Assembly (NCBI GenBank): GCA_027924585.1
Contig: BSBM01000871.1
Location: 1,511,001-1,575,000, forward strand
DNA from: Larix kaempferi
Taxonomy: Eukaryota; Streptophyta; Pinopsida; Pinales; Pinaceae
Length of the DNA stretch: 64,000 nucleotides
Direction: 5' to 3'
Below the pieces are notes generated by a model. It made no database searches. It worked only from the letters and a program-made list of their open reading frames with translations, and was not told where the DNA came from. Within the stretch, counting starts at the first letter, position 1; each line of letters starts with the position of its first letter. The position numbers and the translations under genes were made by a program. Below are positions 45,060-56,083 of this stretch, piece after piece.

Positions 45060-45893
45060 ATGTTGACATTCTGGGGATCGTCCTCATCCTATGGCCTACC
45101 AGTGATGTTGAAGCACTCCATGAGAGACTGCATTTGACAGTATGTGTGTGGATCGACAGGGTAGGCCACCGGAACAACGTGAAGTACCACATCGCGGATG
45201 AGCTGTAAGGCATTATTGACGTCAGGGTTGGCATCCACAAAAGTGAACGTATGAGTGAAACAGACCGTCAACTCCCCCCATGTTGTAATTTCTCTGCGCA
45301 ACTCGGCTGCAGTATACCATGAGCACGGCATCTCATCTAAGGTATGGATAAAAGCATGGACCCACTCATCTCTGGGTTGCACTACCCATAATCGTTGGCA
45401 TTCCATCACATTATCACTGGGATTATTCTAGCCATCATACTTGCCAGTGTGATAAACCTTAGTATCGCCGAACCGAACCATCATCAACCTTCGACACTAT
45501 GACCAACCATCAATGGATTTCTTGTGTGTCACCCACCAGCGTGCTGGAGCAGCCTTCAGTGCTTCCTCCAATGCCAGCAATCGCTATGGTTCTGAGAATT
45601 GTTCTTCAAATTCCATCAACATTGGTCAAGCCAAGAAACCCCTCATAGACTGGTAGTGTGACTATTTCTATCACAACACGACATAAAGATTGCATAACTA
45701 AGCAACAATTTCGGAGCGACACTTCGTGCAAGCAGTTATACTGATGATCTAATGCATCATCAGAGTTGGAAGACGCAGAGCTCTCGTTGCACCATCCCAG
45801 CTCACGATTGGCAGTAGGGTGAATATAGTCTTCAGAAATATTGAATGCATGGTCCCATCCAATGGGATCATCATCTTTTACACGATCAATGTA
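45060..45893 (-). pseudogene. El-6 second gag-like region between protease and RT
   Basis: Readable pieces match the El-5 region at 52650-53510: EDYIHPTANRELGW, LPVYEG, KAAPARWWVTHKKSI and DEWVHAFIHTLDEMPCSWY. The pattern (W..THKK..W, then EWVH.F.HTL....WY...E......W..L...F) resembles retrotransposon capsid domains. Frames shift several times. A position between protease and RT is not usual for gag. Confidence 0.55.
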
Positions 45894-46300
45894 TCAGTGT
45901 CCTTCAGCCAGATCCAACGGGGCTATGACTCTGAAATCGTGATTCTCAAAGGTCATCATGCGACTCTTGAAGTTTATTACAGCTCCACTATCATTAGCCC
46001 ATCCAATCCCCAATAGCATAGGATAGGAGCTTCCTCCCTCAACCACTTCAATGACATCAAAGTCAGCATAAGTCTTCATTCCCTCAATATCGACTGTTAG
46101 CCGCGGAACTTGTCCAATGGGTGTTACTTTCACATGGTTAGCCAACCGGAGCTGCACAGGAGACCAGCTCAATGGGGGACTCCCCATTTTCTGCCACACC
46201 TACTTGGTTAAGACGTTAACATTCAAACCAAGATAAAGAATAACTGAATCGACATCATAGTCACCAATCTGGATGTTCATTCTCATCTCCTTGCCAGTCT
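45894..46300 (-). pseudogene. El-6 aspartic protease
   Basis: Retropepsin-like stretch: the active-site position reads LYLGLNVNVL, with Tyr replacing the catalytic Asp, followed by VWQKMGSPPLSWSPVQLRLAN and YPMLLGIGWAND. Similar to the El-5 protease along its length. Confidence 0.7.
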
Positions 46301-46623
46301 TCTGTCGCTGTAAAGAGTTTACTGTCGACTCCTATCGTCCTTTCAAAAATCACTGCAACCATCCCTCAATCTCAACTAGGGCAGTCGTATCCTAGGCCAA
46401 TAATAGACAGCTCTCAAGAAACCTGTGAAATTTTCCCGATGGTGTCAACGAATCGCCCTCCGATGTAGTGTCAAAGATAAGTGGCATATCGCAAACAACA
46501 ACCTTACCGCGGTCTCTCTCCAACATGCGACACGCCTGAAGGAATGCCTCCCATTCAGTATCGATGTCAAATGGTACCTTCTTCTAGCCTGCCAATCGAA
46601 TCAGCGGTCGTGAGCTATCTTCC

Positions 46624-47660
46624 CTAGTCGTCTTGCCTCCACGAGTTACAACAGCCACCAAAGCATCTTGTGGTCATGGTTCTATAGAATCTATCGCAAT
46701 ATTTGCACCCTGCATCTGAGTCTGCTGTAGATTCCCCTGTGGGTTCACATTTGGATTTGCGTTTTGATTCCGTCACGGGGGCTGGTTCTGTACTGGTTGT
46801 TGTACTTGGTTCTGGACTGGTTGCTGTACTTGGTTCTGGGCTGGTTGCTGCGGCTGGGTCTGATTCTATATCTGCGGAGCATTCCCAGCTTTCCATCGTG
46901 TAATCAACTGTGTACAAATCTCAATTGTATGATCATTAACAAAACATAACATACACTGATTCTGTAGTAGTGGAAAGTCTCGCTGATAATTCCCCCACAC
47001 CACATAGTGATAGCATTGAACAGGTCCACGACCACCTTGTCCTCCTCCGAGACCAAATCCTCCACCGCGTCTGCCCCAGTGTCCTCCTCAGAATTTACCC
47101 TACTGTTGGTACTGCGGCTGCATAGGATTCTGTTGCATGCCTTGCCCCTGCGGTGCATACTGTTGTTGCTGGACGTATTGTGGTTGTTTTGGAGCCACTT
47201 GCATTGGAGCGTATTGCGGCACGAACTACTGTGGTACAAACTGCACCTGCGGTTGAGGTAGTGGCTGGGCTACCTATGGTTGCAGTTGTGGTTGTTGTAT
47301 GGAACGCTGATTGTCCTTGACGTAGAATGCATCACACATTCTTTCTTGTAGCAACCCATATGCATGGCAATCTTTGTCATCATGACCCACCGACTTGCAA
47401 AATGTGCAATAAAGATTTCTCGGGGTTGTGACCATTTTCTGCATATAAGGGCGATTATCATGACTGTGCCCATACACCTAGCAAACGTGACACCACGGCA
47501 TGCTACCGCCATTCAACGGGTTTGGCGTACCTGACACCAATAATTGTGGAAATCTAGGCAATTGTCCTTCGTATGCCCTTCTCCTCGGCATCGTGTACAC
47601 CATACTTCATCGCATTGTTCCTTGTTCTTCTTGAAATCTTGCAATTGTATAGTCAAGTTA
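46624..47660 (-). pseudogene. El-6 nucleocapsid: zinc knuckles and Gln-rich repeats
   Basis: On the minus strand: knuckle CTRCRGEGHTKDNC (about 47575-47620), a decayed second (CHVC.VYGHSHDNR), CTFCKSVGHDDKDC (about 47350-47400), then a Gln/Gly-rich tract, a decayed fourth, and CMLCFVNDHTIEIC (about 46915-46960). A repeat of QVQQPVQN follows at about 46790-46850. The five positions correspond to those in El-5. Multiple stops. Confidence 0.75.
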
Positions 47661-47671
47661 GCGAGTTGTGT

Positions 47672-48562
47672 CTATATCTGCGACATCCCAGCTGCATTAT
47701 CCCCAATCTGTGATGCCTCCAATCGCATTGCAATCTCTAGAGCTTCACTGGGCATTGAGATGTTTTGCTGCATCAGCAGCAGCCGAATGTGCGGGAGCAA
47801 TGCCGCAATAAACCACTCTTTATGTTGGACAGTGCTCATATCAAAACTAGCTCGTGCCATTAGCATCTTGAAACGTTGATCGAAGTCCCACACAGACTCA
47901 TTGGGATACTGCTTAATTTCCTTAAGCTTTGTAATGTACTGTGCTTCATATTTAGGCTTCCGAAATTCCATGATCAGTCCCATGCGGATTTCATCCAATG
48001 AATTTGTTAGGGTACCGATAGGAACTTGTGTAAACTTCATAAACCAATCCAAGGCGTGACCCCGAAGAGTTGTCGCTAGTTTCCCTTTCTTCTCATTATC
48101 ATCAGTGACCTGTTTTACCGTCCATACGGCCTCACATAAGAACCAGTACTGTTCAGGGTTGTCAGTTCCATTACCATGGAACAACGGTAACTTAGTATCA
48201 TTTCCCACCATCCTGGGCTTCCTTCCTCTAGTTGTTGAACTACTAGCAAGTAAATTTTGTCGAATTAATGAACTCGGGGGTGTCGAAGTGGTATTCCTTA
48301 CTGTTTGTGAGATAGTGAGTGGAGGTGTGGGTACGTTGGCGCCGGGGTTTGGTGCTGCTTCTATCCTAGGTGTAGCCTGGCCATCCCTGTCAGGACTGTG
48401 AGGTCGCTTCATCCCATGTGGTATTCCTTCGTGGTTTTGCGGTTTGATCACAGTAGGACCTCCTCCTATCCTCTGCCTCTTCTCCTGTCGAAACCTCTCT
48501 CCTCTTGTAACACCACTTTCTTCCTCGGCTTCGCTCACAGTATCCTCATGGTATGCACCCAT
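47672..48562 (-). CDS. El-6 Gag capsid part, open frame
   Basis: A 296-codon open frame with an N-terminal polar region and a capsid core: TKLPLFHGNGTDNPEQYWFL, GHALDWFMKFTQVP, ESVWDFDQRFKMLM and HKEWFIAALLPHIRLLLMQ, typical of the retrotransposon gag family. The zinc knuckles follow after a frame change. It begins 70 bases after the post-primer ORF ends. Confidence 0.85.
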   Translation of the reverse strand: MGAYHEDTVSEAEEESGVTRGERFRQEKRQRIGGGPTVIKPQNHEGIPHGMKRPHSPDRDGQATPRIEAAPNPGANVPTPPLTISQTVRNTTSTPPSSLIRQNLLASSSTTRGRKPRMVGNDTKLPLFHGNGTDNPEQYWFLCEAVWTVKQVTDDNEKKGKLATTLRGHALDWFMKFTQVPIGTLTNSLDEIRMGLIMEFRKPKYEAQYITKLKEIKQYPNESVWDFDQRFKMLMARASFDMSTVQHKEWFIAALLPHIRLLLMQQNISMPSEALEIAMRLEASQIGDNAAGMSQI

Positions 48563-48632
48563 CTATCCATTACCATTCCATGTACTATTCCCCAACATTC
48601 ATGGTACCCACGGCCTCCACCCACTAGGCTGT

Positions 48633-49116
48633 CTACTGATCAAGATGCATCTTCAATATACCATTTTTGCAGATTAGCATCTTAATCGACAGTTGGAGCG
48701 ACAACAGAAACCTTCCCCTTGGTCCGTGGAAGAAATATCTTTCAGCTTCACTATAGGATTTATGTGTGTCAACCGCAAATTCAGTGATATATCCCTCCAA
48801 GATGCTATCGAGCCAAACTTCGACAGCCCGCGATGCCTTATTATTGACTTCCTGCAGCTCTTGAATCAATTCCGGGGTCCAGGCCGTCGGCTCACCACCC
48901 TGGAAATTCCTCTTCTGGAAGGTTAGCTTTGACAGCCATTCGTACAGGATGACTGGGAATTCACAGAAAAAACCATTCGTGTGGACCGTCGTGAATATAT
49001 TTTCCCACCCAGTGATCTACTGTTAGTCGCGTGTTCCGTCTTTCTTCTTCAGCAAACTCCTGCAACTTCTAATCAAACCAGCTCTGTATCTCTGGCTTCG
49101 TCGGGTGCCACAACAT
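48633..49116 (-). pseudogene. El-6 post-primer ORF
   Basis: Starts at an ATG at 49116, about 25 bases downstream of the primer site, with MLWHPTKPEIQSWFD. After a frame change it contains IQELQEVNNKASRAVEVWLD and EGYITEFAVDTHKSY. The last 78 codons are open. Same position and similar sequence in El-5 and El-2. No known domain recognised. Confidence 0.65.
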
Positions 49117-49140
49117 GTCCTCCTTTCACTCTTCACACGG

Positions 49141-49158
49141 TCCCAGCAACAGAACCAT
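49141..49158 (-). other. El-6 primer-binding site
   Basis: Minus strand TGGTTCTGTTGCTGGGAC, two bases from the LTR; a variant of the tRNA-Asp-complementary site. Confidence 0.7.
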
Positions 49159-49160
49159 TT

Positions 49161-50030
49161 GTTGACCAACGCGGCTCCAGTCGACAGGGGTTCCACTTCA
49201 CTATCGACACATGCCGCAGTCTCCCTGGGCATCAGCCCGGGCAGGTTTTATCCCGCCCAGCAACACCTGCAGAGCAGATGAGGTCTCACCCGAGGCGTCC
49301 AAGAAGAGCATACGGAACCATGTTTCCACTGAGGAAGGAAGAGGTTTGCGGCTATATGAACTAACTCTATTGCAACACTAAACAGGGATCTCAAACATTT
49401 GACATGTATTCATGACGCATTATTCAATCACAACATTTATTATCACAGCAGTAGTAACAGTAAAGCAACATTGCATCAAGGAAACACAACATTATTCATG
49501 AAGTGCGACATTGAATTACCATAAACAAATAGAAAGAACCCAGGAATTGCACCAGAATAGTTTCATCATATCATATTATCACTACAAAACCTTAGATACA
49601 ATATCTTCTCAAAGATCAGGTCTCAGCAATATCTCATATATGTGCAGAAACAACCCAAACATGCGCTTCTCCTCCCCTTTTTTCCCACAATACCTACGAC
49701 TCTTAACTATATATAGGCTTCCTCCATTACAATGCTTGTCCACTTACTAACAACTTCCTAACCAACATTTGGACAAGTGACCCAACATCTAACTAACTTA
49801 GTACAAAACCGACCAAAAACCTGCATTCTATGGTATAACTAACTCAACATTACATAATATGTGGTCCAAATGACCCAAAACCCACATTCCGCGGTACAAT
49901 TGACCCAAAATACATAACTAATGTTCCACTCATCGCCATTTGCATCATCTTCTCGCCATTCGCGCCATCTTTTGCCTTGTCGCAGCATCGGAGATGCTGC
50001 GATAGCACTCTACCAAACCGCCTGCCAACA
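49161..50030 (-). repeat. El-6 5' LTR
   Basis: 870 bp, TGTTGACC...GCCAACA. TATA box (minus) at 49708-49716. Confidence 0.95.
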
Positions 50031-50922
50031 CGTGCCATGCTTTTTCTCGTTCTTTCTGCACTTACTGGTGGAATCCCACGATGAAGCGCTCTTCTTCCAA
50101 TCCAAGCAAGTGTGATAGCCTTTCTTCTAGTGCTGCGTGATCTACCATCCCTGTAAATGCAACTATTCTCCAGCTGGGTATAATGTACTCCATAGGAATT
50201 ATTGCTTCTTGTCCGTAAGCCAATCTGAAAGGTGTATATCCAATTAATTTCTTGCATGTCGTTCTATATGCCCATAATACAGAAGGAATGCGTAGGTCCC
50301 AGTCATCGCAGTTTACATTGCATACTTTGGTTAGCGCATTCTCAAGTACTTTATTAAATGCTTCAACAGTACCATTCGCTTGTGGATGATAAGGTGTACT
50401 GCGCTCATGATGGATGTGGAATTCTTCAGTCAAAGCTTCAATAGTTCTGTTCAAAAAATGAGTACCCTGATCACTCATCAAAATTTTTGGGCATCCAAAT
50501 CGTGTAAGGATATTCTCAAAAATAAATTGTGCAGCTATAGCTATGCTATAGTCTTTGACTGGTTTTGCTTCTTCCCATCTGGTGAGGTAGTCAGTTGCTG
50601 TAATAATATACCTCGCACCACTTCTTTTTTCCAGTGGGTTAATAGGTCCCACGAAATCAATTGCCCATTTCTCGAATGCCTACAAGGTTAACTGGGCATT
50701 CAATGGCATTTCATCTCTTCTTGACGGTTTCCCTATCCTATGATAGACATCACAATTCTGGCAATGTGCTTTGGAATCCTTATGAATCGTAGGCCACAAT
50801 AGCCCTGTGTGCAATATCTTTCGCGCAGTAGCACTTTCTGCATAATGACCTGCTGCGATTCCTGAATGTGCATCAGCTAATATAAATGGCTTCTCATGTT
50901 CTAATACACATTTTCGCAGCAC
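50031..50922 (-). pseudogene. El-5 integrase, main part
   Basis: Zinc-binding part (50680-50922) with HSGIAAGHYAE and CQNCDVYH, then the core with [18 protein letters not shown] and GTVEAFN, giving a complete DDE triad. The 196-codon open frame 50062-50652 runs to the El-6 insertion; the C-terminal end is at 39920-40164. One stop lies between the zinc-binding part and the core. Confidence 0.88.
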
Positions 50923-50946
50923 TTCATCGGGTCCTAACTTGTAGAG

Positions 50947-52026
50947 CTATCCTGCGATAATTGTGAAGTTTGCGGCTTTCACTATCAGCTGCTTCCTTTG
51001 GTGCATAGTGAATTTAGTAGGTGCGAACCCAGTAGTTAGAAGATGAATGATATCTTGATAGTAATCATTGGAAACCTGTATAGAAAATAATTGCGCATCA
51101 GGCATATTGTCTTCTAGATTCGTTGGTTCTTCTCCTGAGTCGATCCTTGATAGATTATCAGGGCCTAGATTTAATCTGCCTAGTTTAACTATTGTTTCAA
51201 AATCATACTCCTGGAAGAGTAATAGCCATCTGCAAATTTGCCCCCCTAACACTGGCTTATTGACTAGGTATTTTAATGCAGAATGGTCAGTAAACATTGA
51301 GAAGTGTGCACCAAGCAAATAGTGTCTGAATTTCTGTAGCACATATACCATTGCAAGTCCTTCCCTTTCGGTAGTGGTATAGTTTTTCTCAGCAGATGAC
51401 AACTTTCTGCTGGAAAATGCAATGGGATGATCAATTCCTCCTCCTCCTGGCTGCGCAAGAACGATACCCAATGCTATACATGAAGCATGAACATGTACGT
51501 GAAATGGATTTTCCCAGTCTGGAAAAACTAAAATCGGCACGGTGACCATTTTTTCTTTCAATGTGTCAAATCCTTTCTCGCAAACCTTGTTCCAAATGAA
51601 TGGTGCATCCTTTTTCAAAAGCTTCTCCATTACTACGATTATCTGTGCATAACCTTTTATGAATTTTCTATAGTATCCAGTATGCCCTAGTGTAGTGCAC
51701 AATTGTTTAACTGAATTTGGTGTAGGCAAATTTACAATAACTGCAATCTTCACTGGCTCAACCATCAACCCTTGCTTACACACGATATGTCCCAGCAGAA
51801 TCCCATACGGAACACAGAAAATACATTTCTTTAAATTCAATGAAATCTGATGATGTCTACATTTTTCTAACATCATTCTTAGGTTCGTGTCATGGTTCTT
51901 CAGTAACCCAAAAATGGTCCAATCATCAAAGTAAACTTCTAGAAACTTGTGGATGAAGTCTTTGAATGCTGCGATCACTACTCTTGAAAATATGGCTGGC
52001 GCATTCTTCAAGCCAAAAGGCATCAC
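50947..52026 (-). CDS. El-5 RT palm and RNase H, open frame
   Basis: A 359-codon open frame starting at MMPFGLKNAPAIFS, with the catalytic box YFDD at 51922-51933, the CKQGLMVEPVKI and LGHTGYYRKFIKGY motifs, and RNase H. The RNase H first catalytic Asp is His (VHVHASCIALG), while YTTTEREGLAMVYVLQKF and FTDHSALKYLV are kept. The rest of RT lies upstream, separated by one stop at about 52033. Confidence 0.88.
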   Translation of the reverse strand: MMPFGLKNAPAIFSRVVIAAFKDFIHKFLEVYFDDWTIFGLLKNHDTNLRMMLEKCRHHQISLNLKKCIFCVPYGILLGHIVCKQGLMVEPVKIAVIVNLPTPNSVKQLCTTLGHTGYYRKFIKGYAQIIVVMEKLLKKDAPFIWNKVCEKGFDTLKEKMVTVPILVFPDWENPFHVHVHASCIALGIVLAQPGGGGIDHPIAFSSRKLSSAEKNYTTTEREGLAMVYVLQKFRHYLLGAHFSMFTDHSALKYLVNKPVLGGQICRWLLLFQEYDFETIVKLGRLNLGPDNLSRIDSGEEPTNLEDNMPDAQLFSIQVSNDYYQDIIHLLTTGFAPTKFTMHQRKQLIVKAANFTIIAG

Positions 52027-52650
52027 TGTATACTAAAATGACCCCCATTCTATTGCAAAAGTGGTTTTCTGCCTATCGGCTGGATCAATTTTTATCTGAT
52101 GATATCCAGAAAATCCATCAGTGAAAGAGTATGCTTCATTCCCTCCAACGTTATCAAGTACTTCATCGGTAAATGGTGTAGGAAATGGATCATGCATAGA
52201 GGCATCATTCAACTTTCTAAGATCAACACAGATTCTAATCTCACCCTTTATTTTCTTGTCTTGGATGACCATTGGGCTTATCCATTCAGACTCTTCGACC
52301 GGCTCAATAATTCCTACATCGAGCATCTTATCGAGTTCTGCTTTAACTTGTTCCTTGTAGCATGGATTCAGTTTATATGGCCTTTGTTTAATAAGTTTCG
52401 CTCTTGGCTTAAGAGGAATTCTCATCACTCCTAAATCTCCCTGGATACCTTTCATTTCTGTGAACTTTGTTGGGAATAATTCCTGATATTCCTGTAATAT
52501 AGCTGCTATCTATGCAACTGTGTCATCATCCCAGTAGTCTCCTATTGCTGCAAACTTCGGCTCTTCAGGGGTGCCGATGTTCACTTTCTTTGTTTTAACT
52601 GATCCACTCATATCAGGAATTTCTAGTGGAGGTCCCCTACCTCGTGTATA
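52027..52650 (-). pseudogene. El-5 RT N-terminal part
   Basis: Fingers and palm start of RT: MKGIQGDLGVMRIPLKP, EWISPMVIQDKKIKGEIRI, DPFPTPFTDEVLDNVGGNEA and YSFTDGFSGYHQIKI. It is open from 52455 to 52033, where a stop separates it from the next frame. The linker upstream contains YWDDDTVAQIAAILQEYQEL. Confidence 0.82.
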
Positions 52651-52652
52651 CC

Positions 52653-53510
52653 TTATGATTCTTGGATTTTTATGTTGCGCAGGTCCTCTACGTCGCTATC
52701 TTCAACTTCTTCAGCTATGTTGTAGTAGTCTAAAGCCTGCTCTATTTGTTCTGACCAATCTGGTTGTAGACTCACAAGTACATTGTTTGTGTCAAAAAAC
52801 TCTTCTAGTGTTATATCTTCCTCCTTGCGATGTGGGATAAATATATTTTGCTTGATCAGTTGCAGCGTGTCATGTATAGTCGGAGAGTCATCTTGAAAAC
52901 TAAAATCCTTCTGGAAGGTCGCAGTAAGGACGAACCAATCCGCGGTTCCTGTGTGCATCTCCTCCTCTAGATACTACTTTTTTGGAATAGGCTCCTCCAA
53001 CGTATGCACAAAGACATGTACCCATTCTGTCTGTGGTCTTTCCTTCCAAGCTTGTACACAAGCTGCGATATGATCTCCTGGATCCCTCTGGCCATTATAT
53101 TTCTCAAATGGTAGCATTACCTTATCAGCAAATCTAATCTGTAGTTTTATTCTGCATTGGTCCCAAGTTGTCAGTGTCTTTTTGTGTGTAGCCCACCATC
53201 TGGCAGGTGTTTCTCTGAGTTCCATGTCTAATACTGAGATGCGATGTTCATCTGACACTGCTGCAGTGTATTCTTTGATAAATGAATAGACGTTAGCTGT
53301 ACCATCATAAGTGGGGATTGGACTTACCTGCTTTCCAATCCAGCCGAATGAATTTGTAATTGTCGTGCATCTCCTGGAAAATACTTCATGCATTCTGTGT
53401 TGCCATTTTTCTAATCCTGCATCTGAGTCTGAGATGCAAGAACTATCACAGCACCAGCTGAGCATTCCATCCGTAGTAGGATCAATATAATCCGCAGCAT
53501 TTGTTGTCAT
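52653..53510 (-). pseudogene. El-5 second gag-like region between protease and RT
   Basis: Two open pieces (52974-53510, 52653-52958) separated by one stop. Residues 65-175 of the first read PIPTYDGTANVYSF, RETPARWWATHKKTLTTWDQ, then YNGQRDPGDHIAACVQAW and EWVHVFVHTLEEP, continuing as TADWFVLTATFQKDFSF. The pattern F/Y-D/N-G..DP..H...W....EWVH.F.HTL resembles retrotransposon capsid domains. The first ATG (53510) overlaps the protease stop as ATGA. The N-terminal part is Cys/Ser/Asp-rich (WCCDSSCISDSDA). Role unknown. Confidence 0.6.
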
Positions 53511-53959
53511 TTGATAGATATGGTCAAGGTCTTGAGATCTGTACTCTTCTTGAATAGGTTCAACATATTGCTCTCCCTATGAAGGATCCAATGGTGTGAT
53601 GACCGTATGTCGTTGCCTTCAAATATCATTTTCATTGTCTTGAGATTGATGACAGTGGAGTTCGTCATTGACCAATCGATGCCTAGCAGTGCTAGATAAG
53701 GATTGCTATCATCCACAATTTCAATTACTTCGAAGTCTGCATAACTTCGCACTCCATCAATGTCAAGAATGGTATTAGTTAACCTTCCCAACGGTATAAC
53801 TATGCCTTGATTAGCCATTCTTAACTGTATAGGTGACCACTGTAACTTTAGTTTTCCCATCGCCTGCCATGTCTGCTTGGTTAAGACATTCACTTCAGAT
53901 CTAAGATCAACGATTATCTCTTCCATCTCATAGTCTCCTATATGTGCAGTGAACCGCAT
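53507..53959 (-). CDS. El-5 aspartic protease, open frame
   Basis: A 150-codon open frame. The active-site motif is IIVDLRSEVNVLT: the catalytic Asp is present but the Gly two residues on is Arg. WQAMGKLKLQWSPIQLRMAN and YLALLGIDWSM follow, the latter being the conserved second half of retropepsins in this family. Ends in the ATGA overlap with the gag-like region. Confidence 0.75.
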   Translation of the reverse strand: MRFTAHIGDYEMEEIIVDLRSEVNVLTKQTWQAMGKLKLQWSPIQLRMANQGIVIPLGRLTNTILDIDGVRSYADFEVIEIVDDSNPYLALLGIDWSMTNSTVINLKTMKMIFEGNDIRSSHHWILHRESNMLNLFKKSTDLKTLTISIK

Positions 53960-54490
53960 TTCCCTGCTGGTTCTTTTGGGACTTCTAATGTTATGTACTG
54001 CACCATGTGCTATTCCTTTCTTACTGCATGATTCATACTGATTTATCAGTTTTTCAAATTTTATAAGAGTGTCCTTGTTTTTAAATAAGTTGATGCAGCT
54101 TTGTAGAAACTACGCAGCAAAATTAGAGGTATCTAGTGCAGTGCACATCTGATCATATGCCAGTGGCATGTCTTGTATTTGTGGTTCTTGACTTCGCAGC
54201 AGAATCCTTGGTGAAGTAGGTTGTGGTTGTTTAAACATGTCCCGCGCTTCCTTGAATATTTCTTTGTTTTTCTGTAAGCTCATTGGAGGTGCTTTCCCAG
54301 GAGCTTTTCTTATCCCTACTGTTTCTCCAGGGTTTTTCTTAGGATCAATTGTTCTAGAATTTGAGGCTTATGTGCTGTTGTCTTTTGTTGTATCAGCGCC
54401 ACTTCGTGTTACTGCTTTGACACTCTGACCTGTAGGTATATTCTTTGATGCGATCAAATGGATGTTAGGGTTAGGTGATTCTGTTCTTCT
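53960..54490 (-). pseudogene. El-5 gag-protease linker
   Basis: Polar linker with no recognisable domain and several stops; includes a segment similar to El-6 at 46300-46620 (VVCDMPLIF-type sequence). Confidence 0.4.
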
Positions 54491-55110
54491 CCTCTATTGC
54501 ATTTCTACCTCAAGCACCGGACAATCTTCAATCACATGATCAAATGATTTACAGTAGTTGCATGTGGTGCATGGATTAGTACATTCTCTTGATACGTGAC
54601 CTGGATGGCCATAGTTATAGCATATTACCTAGCCTTGTCCTCTTCCTTGATTTTGACCAATATTTCTTCCTCTCCCGCGATATCCACCACCGCGGCCTCT
54701 ATATCCTCCTTGATCATAGTAGGTGTTCTCATGTTTTGGATGATTTTCCTCTTGGACGCGGTACATTCCAGCACCTCACATTACTTCCATATCTCTCTTT
54801 CTTTCATTCATCAGTTCATAAGCACGACAGTTGGACTCATCATGTCCAACTGACTTACAGAAATTGCAGTATAATTTTTTAGGTGTCTTTACATATTTTT
54901 GTATCAGGTAGTAGTCTTCAGGTCTGTGTCCTCTGCTTCTACAAATTTCACACCACGATGCCTGGTTCTGATTCATATTTATTGGGTTTGGTGCACCACT
55001 GTTAAGGTATTCTTGAAATAAGGGGCAATGTTCTCTTTTGTGGCCCTCTCCTTTGCATCCTGTGCACCAAACTTCATGTCATTGTTCATGTCGCTTCTCT
55101 TTTCCATTCT
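54491..55110 (-). pseudogene. El-5 nucleocapsid with five zinc knuckles
   Basis: In order on the minus strand: CTGCKGEGHKREHC, CEICRSRGHRPEDY (last Cys changed to Tyr), CNFCKSVGHDESNC, then after a Gly/Arg-rich tract CYNYGHPGHVSREC (second Cys changed to Tyr) and CNYCKSFDHVIEDC. All follow the C-X2-C-X4-H-X4-C spacing. Gag proteins usually have one or two. Frame is kept within each group; stops lie near 55070 and 54630. Confidence 0.8.
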
Positions 55111-56070
55111 TCATACCTTCTAATTCTAATGTCAAGGTATCCAGTTGGTTCTGGATCTGTATCATCCCCAAACTACTTTCTCCAATTGGTTAAGCTTCCA
55201 ACTTCATTGCGATCTCCAAGGCCTCAGCTTGAGATACAACCTTCTATTGCATTAGTGGTTGTCTGATGTGGGGAAATAGCGCAGCAATGAACCATTCTTG
55301 ATGTTGTTGTGGAGCTCTAACAAAGCTCACTTGGTCCAAGAATGTTTTGAATTTTTGGTCGAATTCCCAGACCGATTCAGTAGGTTTCTGCTTGATTTCT
55401 TTCAACTACGTTATGCACTATGATTCTCATTTGGGTTTCTTAAAATCAACTGCAATCATGGTATTGATATCTGCTAGGGTTCTTGGCTGTGCTTGAGAAT
55501 ACTTCATAAACCAATGCAGCGCTCTGTCTCTAAAAGTAGTTATGAGCTGCGCTCTCTTGATAACATCATGTGTCACTTGCTTAACACTCCACACGGCTTC
55601 ACATAGAAACCAGTGCTGATCAGGGTCTTCCTAACCCATTCCTTTGAATATCGACAGTTTTATATCGTTATCTGTAATTTTTCTTCCGGATTGTGTAGTG
55701 TTCTGAAACTGATTCCCTGTGGCAAAATTAGATATAGGCTGTTGTATTGTAGTAGGGAAAGTATTATGCGGAATAGTCTGAGTCGTAGTGTTGTGAGCAC
55801 TTGCTCCTGCAGTGTTACTAGTATTACTAATCTTTGGGATGGGTTGGGTGATACTCGGAGCGGGTGGGTTTTGGACTGATTGATTTTGAGGTATAATACG
55901 TGGATTGTGGCTGATAACTGAGTGTTTGTATTATTGATATCACATGGAATTTTGAAATCTATACGGTTTCTAGATGGTGTGGGTTTCTTTTCGTTAGTAG
56001 GCTTGTATCTCTTTCCACTTCTCAAAGTATGGTTTTCTTCGTCAGAATCAATGTATGTGTTCTCTACCAT
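55111..56070 (-). pseudogene. El-5 gag capsid part
   Basis: Readable capsid motifs: EDPDQHWFLCEAVWSVKQ, DRALHWFMKYSQAQP, ESVWEFDQKFKTFL and HQEWFIAALFPHIRQPLMQ. The N-terminal polar piece (55660-56070) starts at MVENTYIDSDEEN and changes frame part way. Stops are frequent near 55400-55460. Confidence 0.75.
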
Positions 56071-56083
56071 GACAGATTTAGGA

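Larger units (their letters stand above)
40165..50030 (-). mobile_element. El-6: Athila-like element nested in El-5 integrase, 9.9 kb
   Basis: LTRs 40165-41035 and 49161-50030, perfect target duplication CGTGC (40160-40164, 50031-50035), primer site and polypurine tract present. Same layout and similar proteins as El-5 but no ORF3. LTRs look about 92% identical by eye. Confidence 0.95.
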
